DNA of 6,309 bases from CAYIFA01 sp964362625 (GTDB taxonomy: Bacteria > Patescibacteriota > Minisyncoccia > 1-14-0-10-42-19), in NCBI GenBank assembly GCA_964362625.1, contig CAYIFA010000046.1, positions 1-6,309 on the forward strand. The letters are read 5' to 3'. The notes below the pieces were generated by a model, which had not been told where the DNA came from, searched no databases, and saw nothing but the letters and a program-made list of their open reading frames with translations. Positions within the stretch are counted from its first letter, which is position 1; each line of letters begins with the position of its first letter. The position numbers were made by a program, and so were the translations under genes. Of the stretch, positions 1 through 3,869 are shown piece after piece.

Positions 1-1535
1 CTTCCTTGCTTTTGTTGATTGTTTTATTGCCATTTGTTTTTATCTCGTTAAAAAATACTGGATTGATTAAAGGCAGTAAGGTGTTCGGCCGGTTTGCCAA
101 TATCTCGCTTTCAGATAACACTGTGCAGTCGCGCTTTACCATCTGGAAGATGGCCTTGAGATCTTTTACTGAGCGGCCGATTTTGGGCTGGGGGCCCGGC
201 AACTTCATCGTTCCTTATGCCAAATACTATGATCCGAAAATGTTCGGCAACGAACCATGGTTTGATCGCACGCACAATATGCCGCTCGAATGGCTTACTT
301 CCGGCGGGTTGATAGTTTTCCTTTTATATCTGGCGCTTATGGGCTCGATGGTCTGGGCGTTTTTGGGCGCGATTAAACTAAAAAGATTTGAGCGTTTAGA
401 TTCTTTTCTGTTCATCGCTATGATTGGCGCTTATCTTTTCCAGCTGTTGTTTGTTTTTGATACTCTGCCTACTTATATAATGCTGGTTTTATTTTCGAGT
501 TTTGCCGCGGTTCTAAGGTTTTCTGACGAGTCATTGTGGGCTTCCGGCACATCTAGCGGCAAAAAGCCGGTTTTAGCAGCTAACCCCGGTTTTTGTTACG
601 CGGTAATCTTAGCGGCTTTCACGGTCGCGCTATTGCTTACATTTTTCATAAATGTGAAACCATACAGGTCCGCTCAAGCTTTAATACGGGCCTTTGGGCA
701 AGCAGGTCTCGGCAACATCGCTGGAGTCAGGGATAACTTTGAACAGGCCCTAAAACTTTCGGCTGGAACTGTTGGTACCGGCGAAGTTCGCGAACATCTG
801 GCCAGGATCGCGCTTTCGGCCACCACTGAGCAGATTAAGGGCAATGAAGAAGTGCGGATGTTTTTTGAATTCGCCATATCGGAAATGGAGAAAGAGACCG
901 CGTTTTGGACCAATGAGGACCGCGACATCAAAGATTATCTGGTTTTGGGCCAGCTCTATGCGCATTTCGGACAGGTAACCGGGAATGCCGCGATGCTGCG
1001 CAAGGCATTTGAACGATATAAGTTAGCGGCAGACTTTGCTCCAAGTTATATCCATATTTATCCGTTGCTGGCTAATGCCGCATTGCAGGTAGGCGAAGCA
1101 GGAGCGGCAATAAAGAGCGCAGAGAAGATCGAAGAGCTTATGTATGGTGTCGAAAAATACGATGACATTTTGCATAATTCGGCGATTATTTATGCCGCGA
1201 CCGGTCAATTTGATCAAAGCTACCAGTCGCTCGTAAAATTAAAATCAGCTCGCGGAGGGCATATTGAGTCGTTAAATCATGACATGGTAGCGCAAGTTGG
1301 CCGAGTCGCTAGGGATGCTGCCGGCCAAGGGGCTTTGAGTTTTATCGAGGCGCTATTTGAATTAGATCCGGCAAACAAGGTTTTAAAGCTGATTCTCGCC
1401 GAAATGTACGCCGAAGTTGGCCGAATTAGCGAGGCGAGGGTTCTGTCGCTTTCGGCGTTGGAACAAGATCCGTCATTGAAACCGGAAGTTGATAATTTCT
1501 TGAACGCATTAGGCGGTTTAAGGCCAAGTCAATGA
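1..1535 (+). CDS. O-antigen ligase/polymerase-like membrane protein with C-terminal TPR-like region (5' partial)
   Basis: This is the C-terminal part of a polytopic membrane protein of the Wzy/O-antigen ligase (Wzy_C) family, which transfers or polymerises lipid-linked glycans at the outer face of the cytoplasmic membrane. The frame is open to the left edge, so the start lies outside. Counting from the TTG at 6, a hydrophobic segment at about 1-16 is followed by a soluble loop with RFTIW (43-47), PILGWG (58-63) and WFDRTHN (85-91), matching the family's signature loop. Further membrane segments lie near 100-122, 132-151, 153-171 and 196-215. Residues about 225-505 are soluble and helical, with repeated A/L/Y patterns suggesting TPR-like repeats. 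The stop overlaps an ATG (ATGA) that begins a truncated epimerase-like frame, and a sugar epimerase follows, so a glycan operon is likely. The acceptor cannot be told: it could be a surface polysaccharide or glycoprotein. Family assignment is confident, exact activity is not. Confidence 0.85.
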   Translation, partial: SLLLLIVLLPFVFISLKNTGLIKGSKVFGRFANISLSDNTVQSRFTIWKMALRSFTERPILGWGPGNFIVPYAKYYDPKMFGNEPWFDRTHNMPLEWLTSGGLIVFLLYLALMGSMVWAFLGAIKLKRFERLDSFLFIAMIGAYLFQLLFVFDTLPTYIMLVLFSSFAAVLRFSDESLWASGTSSGKKPVLAANPGFCYAVILAAFTVALLLTFFINVKPYRSAQALIRAFGQAGLGNIAGVRDNFEQALKLSAGTVGTGEVREHLARIALSATTEQIKGNEEVRMFFEFAISEMEKETAFWTNEDRDIKDYLVLGQLYAHFGQVTGNAAMLRKAFERYKLAADFAPSYIHIYPLLANAALQVGEAGAAIKSAEKIEELMYGVEKYDDILHNSAIIYAATGQFDQSYQSLVKLKSARGGHIESLNHDMVAQVGRVARDAAGQGALSFIEALFELDPANKVLKLILAEMYAEVGRISEARVLSLSALEQDPSLKPEVDNFLNALGGLRPSQ

Positions 1536-1603
1536 ATCATAAAGTTTTGGTTACTGGCGGCGCGGGGCCTGCCCCGCACCCCAGTAATTCAGCGTATGAG
1601 TAA
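1532..1603 (+). pseudogene. Truncated epimerase start / 23-codon leader frame
   Basis: The ATG at 1532 overlaps the ligase stop (ATGA). The frame reads MNHKVLVTGGAG, which is a normal NAD-binding start of a sugar epimerase, then departs into PAPHPSNSAYE and stops at 1601-1603. It therefore looks like the original coupled start of the epimerase, broken by a local duplication. Its stop lies 8 nt inside the downstream epimerase, whose ATG is at 1596, so ribosomes finishing this frame could restart there. That would explain why neither start has a Shine-Dalgarno sequence. Alternatives are an assembly chimera or the stub of a lost second epimerase. Confidence 0.45.
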
Positions 1604-1640
1604 CAACCCAAGAAAAATTTTGGTTACTGGTGGTGCGGGG
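1541..1640 (+). repeat. Imperfect 27-bp direct repeat of the epimerase 5' end
   Basis: Copies lie at 1541-1567 and 1614-1640, 73 bp apart, and match at 24 of 27 bases. They encode KVLVTGGAG and KILVTGGAG. Two of the three differences are silent third-position changes and one is V/I. A third, inverted and 1-bp-shorter copy of the GC-rich part lies between them at 1572-1587. Confidence 0.85.
1551..1587 (+). repeat. Strong GC-rich hairpin between ligase and epimerase
   Basis: Bases 1551-1567 pair with 1572-1587 around a CCTG loop, giving 15 base pairs with one bulged C (1558) and one C-A mismatch (1561/1578). No T-tract follows, so it is unlikely to be an intrinsic terminator. It covers the truncated start frame and ends 8 nt before the epimerase ATG, where it could affect translation. 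Confidence 0.75.
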
Positions 1641-2737
1641 TTTATCGGATCGCATATTGTTGACGCATTGGTGGCTAGAGGCGATGATGTCAGCGTTGTT
1701 GACATAAATTTGAGAAGCGACACGCTAAATCCCGGCGCTAAATATTATAAGACCGATATTCGCGATATAGGTTCGCTCGAAAAAGTTTTTGCCGCAGCGA
1801 GCCCGGAATATGTTTTGCATCTGGCGGCGCTCGCCCGTATTCAGCCATCCTTCGAGGNNNNNNNNNNNNNNNNNNNNNNNNNNNNNNNNNNNNNNNNNNN
1901 NNNNNNNNNNNNNNNNNNNNNNNNNNNNNNNNNNNNNNNNNNNNNNNNNNNNNNNNNCCGGAATATGTTTTGCATCTGGCGGCGCTCGCCCGTATTCAGC
2001 CATCCTTCGAGGATCCATTCGGTTTTTTTACGACCAACGCTCTTGGATCTGCCAATGTTTTGATGTCAGCCAAGAAATACGGAGTTAAGCGCGTAATTTA
2101 TTCCGCATCATCTTCGGCATACGGCGATCAAAAAACGCCGCTGCATGAAAACATGCATATTCATCCGCAAGCGCTCAACCCCTATAGCTCAACTAAACGG
2201 ATGGGCGAGATGCTTATGCGCGATATGGGCAAACTAACCAGCGGCGTCGAAACGGTTTGTTTACGCTATTTTAATGTTTATGGTCCGCGCCAAACTACCG
2301 CGGCTGACGGAGCGTATGCCACCGTCATCGGGATATTTTTCGAGCGCCTCGCGAATAAACAGCCGTTGCCGGTTGTTCCGGACGGCTACCAGAAAAGAGA
2401 TTATACTTATGTTTCAGACGTCGCGGCTGCGAATATCGCAGCAATGTTATCTGATAAAGTTGGCGGTGGGGAAATTATAAACATCGGTTTCGGGAAGAAT
2501 TATTCCATTTGGGACGCTGTCCGGCTTGTTCATAAACTGCCGGTTGCAGTATCTCCGGATGATTTAATCTCGAAAAACCACGCGGTATTTGCGCCCAAGC
2601 GCATCGGAGAAGCCAAGGAAACCCTTGCCGACATAGCACTCGCCAAAAAGCTTATCAATTGGGAACCGCTGGTTTCGTTCGGAGAGGGCATCGAAAAATG
2701 CCGTGAATTCTATAAAAACCAGGGCTGGAATGTATAA
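1596..2737 (+). CDS. NAD-dependent nucleotide-sugar epimerase (UDP-glucose 4-epimerase type), interrupted by a false gap
   Basis: This is an extended short-chain dehydrogenase/reductase that interconverts nucleotide sugars using bound NAD, here presumably feeding the ligase's glycan pathway. Read literally it is split, with an N-terminal piece at 1596-1857 and the rest in another frame from about 1958. Removing the 100 N and one copy of the flanking 55-bp duplicate (155 bp in all) gives one 328-residue protein, the usual length for the family. In joined numbering it shows the Rossmann motif GGAGFIGS (12-19), an acidic residue after the second strand (VVDIN, 34-38), LHLAALAR (74-81), the Ser-rich SASSS near 118-122, catalytic YxxxK (Tyr145, Lys149), RYFNVYGPRQ (162-171) and RDYTYVSDV. 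The start is the only ATG in this frame after the ligase and no Shine-Dalgarno is visible. Substrate (glucose, N-acetylated or uronic form) cannot be fixed from motifs. Confidence 0.9.
1803..2012. repeat. Identical 55-bp copies flanking the N run
   Basis: Bases 1803-1857 and 1958-2012 are identical over 55 positions, directly touching the run of N on each side. This is what two contigs sharing one k-mer-length overlap look like when a scaffolder joins them without merging. It is not a biological repeat: only one copy is needed to keep the epimerase frame and motifs intact. Confidence 0.95.
1858..1957. other. Assembly gap of exactly 100 N (spurious)
   Basis: The run is exactly 100 bases, the usual placeholder for a gap of unknown length. 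The flanking sequence overlaps itself, so the true gap is minus 55 bp and no sequence is missing. Kept as is, the gap shifts the frame, because 155 is not a multiple of 3. Confidence 0.95.
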
Positions 2738-2746
2738 AGTCACGAT

Positions 2747-2755
2747 TTATCCACA
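2747..2755 (+). promoter_or_regulatory. Perfect DnaA box
   Basis: TTATCCACA is the consensus box bound by the replication initiator DnaA. It lies 10 nt after the epimerase stop and 7 nt upstream of the -35 element at 2763. That position would suit DnaA control of this promoter, or it could be part of an origin. Confidence 0.5.
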
Positions 2756-2762
2756 GTTTCAC

Positions 2763-2791
2763 TTGACTAAATTTGCCGTATTTGCTATCAT
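2763..2791 (+). promoter_or_regulatory. Sigma70-type promoter for candidate small RNA
   Basis: TTGACT (2763-2768) and TATCAT (2786-2791) are separated by exactly 17 nt, each one or two bases from consensus. Start of transcription would fall near 2798. No protein gene follows before the terminator at 2833-2869. Confidence 0.55.
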
Positions 2792-2797
2792 TGTCAT

Positions 2798-2869
2798 TGT
2801 GAGGAGCTAAAAGGCTCTGATTTGCATACATCAATAGAGGAATCCGGCCCCTGGCCGGGTTTTTCTATT
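2798..2869 (+). ncRNA. Candidate small RNA of about 70 nt
   Basis: The unit is delimited by the promoter at 2763-2791 and the hairpin terminator ending near 2869. The transcript would contain a small GAGC/GCTC hairpin (about 2803-2817), an unpaired stretch with CATACATCA (2825-2833), and the terminator stem. The beginning, GTCATTGTGAGGAGC, resembles a family of short dispersed repeats (GTCATTGCGAGG...) seen in many bacterial genomes, so it may instead be a decayed repeat that has gained promoter-like sequence. No known RNA family is recognised. Confidence 0.35.
2833..2869 (+). terminator. Rho-independent terminator after epimerase / small RNA
   Basis: Bases 2833-2849 pair with 2853-2869 without interruption: 17 pairs including three G-T pairs, closed by a CCT loop. 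The GC core CCGGCC/GGCCGG is followed by a T5 tract (2860-2864). It would end both the glycan operon transcript and any small RNA starting near 2798. Confidence 0.8.
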
Positions 2870-2873
2870 ATTG

Positions 2874-2882
2874 TGGTATACT
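2874..2882 (+). promoter_or_regulatory. Extended -10 promoter candidate
   Basis: TGGTATACT contains the TGn extension and a five-of-six match to TATAAT. No good -35 element is present, because that position lies inside the terminator stem. Transcription would begin near 2889, just before the rod hairpin. Confidence 0.35.
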
Positions 2883-2891
2883 TTAATTAAG

Positions 2892-2973
2892 CCCCCTTCC
2901 GGAGGCCGGAGCGAGCGCACTCACAAACTGATGTATGTTGGAGTCAAACCTCGCGCCGGCCTCCGGGTGGGGG
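2892..2973 (+). ncRNA. Long GC-rich rod hairpin, possible structured RNA
   Basis: Bases 2892-2915 pair with 2950-2973: 22 pairs over 24 positions, with mismatches T-T (2897/2968) and A-G (2910/2955). In the 34-nt apical region ACTC (2919-2922) pairs with GAGT (2941-2944), and CAA/TTG extends it. The loop displays TGATGTAT. The rod is preceded by an extended -10 box and followed by ATTTATTTTAT, a weak U-tract. It could be a small RNA, a large terminator or a short palindromic mobile element. It matches no RNA family I recognise (not tRNA, SRP RNA or RNase P). Confidence 0.35.
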
Positions 2974-2984
2974 ATTTATTTTAT

Positions 2985-3122
2985 CCCCGTAAGACAAAAT
3001 CGAAAGTTAAGCTCGGTGCTTTGCGATGACGAAAAAATATTATCAACTTAAATCATTTTAGAATTTAAAGTCGAATTATAGTTAGAGCTTAACAAAGCAC
3101 ATTCGATTTTGTCTTAACGGGG
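2985..3122. repeat. 138-bp element with 20-bp terminal inverted repeats and TTAT flanks
   Basis: The left end (2985-3004) is complementary to the right end (3102-3122) over 20 bases with a single extra T (GT/GTT), beginning CCCCGT and ending ACGGGG. TTAT sits directly outside each end (2981-2984 and 3123-3126), as a target-site duplication would. The inside is AT-rich with another hairpin, 3046-3053 with 3063-3071. No transposase frame is present, so if mobile it is a MITE-like passenger. Alternatively it is a folded RNA or part of a replication origin: the right TTAT is also the start of a perfect DnaA box. Confidence 0.5.
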
Positions 3123-3131
3123 TTATCCACA
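3123..3131 (+). promoter_or_regulatory. Second perfect DnaA box
   Basis: TTATCCACA directly abuts the right end of the inverted-repeat element and precedes the AT-rich stretch 3132-3221. Two-mismatch relatives in the same orientation occur at 2981-2989 (TTATCCCCG) and 3158-3166 (TTATCCGCG). Confidence 0.5.
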
Positions 3132-3221
3132 TCTTTTTGTTTTTTTTATTTATTTAGTTATCCGCGCGTGCGATAATAAATACAGTAGTTCCTTTGTAAA
3201 ATTTTTATAAAAATTTTTACA
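3132..3221. other. AT-rich tract with 27-bp near-palindrome
   Basis: Apart from a short GC island (about 3162-3170) this stretch is nearly all A and T, with long T runs on the + strand. It ends in a near-perfect palindrome at 3195-3221 (TGTAAAA...TTTTTACA). Such a tract can unwind easily and next to a DnaA box could be a duplex-unwinding element. Its right end also supplies promoter-like elements for the RNA candidate at 3230. Confidence 0.5.
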
Positions 3222-3223
3222 CT
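3194..3223 (+). promoter_or_regulatory. Promoter candidate for the RNA upstream of hpf
   Basis: TTGTAA (3194-3199) and TACACT (3218-3223) are 18 nt apart, each matching consensus at four of six bases. The predicted start, about 3230, coincides with the first base of the closing stem at 3231. The elements overlap the AT palindrome, so the match could be compositional. Confidence 0.3.
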
Positions 3224-3255
3224 CTTTGATTGCTTTCGGCAAATCGGGAATTTAT

Positions 3256-3274
3256 TCCTGAGCTTGTCGAAGGA
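3256..3274 (-). repeat. Copy of the dispersed CCTTCGACAAGCTCAGG repeat
   Basis: The minus strand reads TCCTTCGACAAGCTCAGGA, a short imperfect palindrome recurring in intergenic regions of many unrelated bacterial genomes, where it yields false peptide tags such as PSTSSG and LRQAQ in frames. Function is unknown and it is REP-like in size. Here it lies inside the RNA candidate. Confidence 0.6.
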
Positions 3275-3325
3275 CAATAAGCACTTCGCGGTCGATGTTT
3301 ATTGTTGAGTGATAGCTTTGATACA

Positions 3326-3364
3326 ATGGCAAAAAAGAAAAAAGGCGGAAAAAAGCACCGATAG
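3326..3364 (+). CDS. Possible 12-codon lysine-rich micro-ORF
   Basis: ATG at 3326 opens the frame MAKKKKGGKKHR and stops at 3362-3364. Six of twelve codons are lysine. It sits on the A-rich stretch between two hairpins, ahead of alternative stems and a terminator, an arrangement like an attenuator leader peptide before hpf. Against it, no Shine-Dalgarno precedes the ATG, and a TACAAT box (3322-3327) overlaps it. It may be only purine-rich RNA sequence. Confidence 0.2.
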   Translation: MAKKKKGGKKHR

Positions 3365-3419
3365 TCGAGCTTAACTCGAACGATAGCGAGTTCGTTTTGC
3401 CGAAGCAGGACGGATAAAT

Positions 3420-3457
3420 AAAAGATAACTTCCCGGGCAACCGGGATTTTATCTTTT
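3420..3457 (+). terminator. Intrinsic terminator upstream of hpf, possibly bidirectional
   Basis: AAAAGATAA (3420-3428) pairs with TTATCTTTT (3449-3457), and TCCCGG (3431-3436) pairs with CCGGGA (3441-3446) around a GCAA loop of the GNRA type. The A-rich left arm and T-rich right arm would allow function in both directions. It separates the upstream intergenic transcripts from the hpf promoter, which begins 6 nt later. Confidence 0.75.
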
Positions 3458-3462
3458 AAGAG

Positions 3463-3491
3463 TTGAATATCGGCAGTGGATGGCATATAAT
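3463..3491 (+). promoter_or_regulatory. hpf-secA promoter (near-leaderless)
   Basis: TTGAAT (3463-3468), a 17-nt spacer and a perfect TATAAT (3486-3491) form the best promoter in the window. The expected start, 6-7 nt after the -10 box, is at or next to the A of the hpf ATG at 3498, implying a leaderless or almost leaderless mRNA. Confidence 0.75.
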
Positions 3492-3497
3492 ATAAAC

Positions 3498-3869
3498 ATG
3501 AAAATAAGAATTCTAGCCAAAAATTTTGAATTGACTGAGGCATTAAATACGCTCGTTCGCGAAAAATTGGCGAGGCCAATCGGAAAACTTTTGGGGGAAC
3601 TGGACCAAAAGATGGATTTATCGCTCGATGTGGAGCTGGCCAAACTGACTAAACATCATCAGCATGGCCGGATTTGGTATTGCGAAGTCAATTTGTCGTT
3701 GCCATCGAGCGCCAGCCCGATTCGGGCCAAATCCTCCGAGTTAAGCCTACCAGCCGCGATAGATGAGGTTAAATACGAAATCGAGAATGAAATAAAGAAG
3801 TACAAAAGCAAGCGCAAAAGCACGGCTATAAGAGAAGCTCGTCGGGCCAAAGTCAGTCGTCGCTCATGA
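3498..3869 (+). CDS. hpf: Ribosome hibernation promoting factor, short form
   Basis: The 123-residue protein belongs to the HPF/YfiA (RaiA) family, which binds the small ribosomal subunit near the mRNA and tRNA sites and idles ribosomes in slow growth. The start MKIRILAKNFELTEAL matches the family's first strand and helix, and LPAAIDEVKYEIENEIKKYK (about 84-103) matches the second conserved helix. A very basic tail (RARRAKVSRRS-like) follows, and there is no long-HPF dimerisation domain. An in-frame ATG at 3480 would add MAYNIN, but its codons overlap the TATAAT box and it lies upstream of the predicted transcript start, so 3498 is preferred. No Shine-Dalgarno is present, in keeping with leaderless translation. 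The stop overlaps the secA start (ATGA), which implies translational coupling. Confidence 0.9.
   Translation: MKIRILAKNFELTEALNTLVREKLARPIGKLLGELDQKMDLSLDVELAKLTKHHQHGRIWYCEVNLSLPSSASPIRAKSSELSLPAAIDEVKYEIENEIKKYKSKRKSTAIREARRAKVSRRS

Larger units (their letters stand above)
3230..3457 (+). ncRNA. Candidate branched structured RNA or leader upstream of hpf
   Basis: A closing stem pairs 3231-3243 with 3396-3407 (12 pairs, T3236 bulged). Inside it, 3274-3283 pairs with 3296-3305 (10 pairs) and is capped by TCG/CGA (3286-3288/3293-3295). An A-rich single-stranded stretch follows (3325-3356). Two mutually exclusive hairpins come next, 3365-3369/3375-3379 or 3373-3378/3387-3392. The unit ends with the terminator at 3420-3457. 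It may be an independent RNA or a regulatory leader for hpf. The raiA RNA motif is known upstream of raiA/hpf genes in other phyla, but I cannot confirm that this is one. The stems were found by eye, with no energy or covariation test. Confidence 0.35.

Noticed and set aside
674..1217. Small frames on both strands inside the ligase gene
   Set aside because: They overlap a continuous, well-supported coding frame and show no motifs or start signals.
1596..2088. Two or more separate epimerase genes around the N run
   Set aside because: The frames on either side share the same 55-bp segment and complement each other exactly as halves of one 328-residue protein. The overlapping frames are artefacts of the false gap.
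2822..2890. 22-codon TTG-start frame through the terminator
   Set aside because: The GAGGAG upstream is about 15 nt from the TTG, which is too far, and the frame covers a perfect terminator hairpin.
3006..3100. Classical H-type pseudoknot
   Set aside because: The two stems cross, but with a 1-nt and a 0-nt connector a stacked pseudoknot is sterically implausible. Alternative pairing is the better reading.
3326..3364. tmRNA tag reading frame
   Set aside because: The peptide begins with M-A-K but does not end in the typical LAA-like tail, and no tRNA-like acceptor ends are visible nearby.
2738..3497. tRNA, rRNA or CRISPR array in the intergenic region
   Set aside because: No cloverleaf with T-loop and acceptor pairing, no rRNA signature and no regularly spaced repeats were seen.
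3217..3579. 120-residue minus-strand frame
   Set aside because: It runs antisense over the structured RNA region and the start of hpf, includes the dispersed CCTTCGACAAGCTCAGG repeat (PSTSSG signature) and has no recognisable domain.
1533..3869. TGA read as glycine (Gracilibacteria/Absconditabacteria code)
   Set aside because: TGA ends both the ligase and hpf exactly where an overlapping ATG begins the next frame, and no in-frame TGA occurs within secA or the epimerase.
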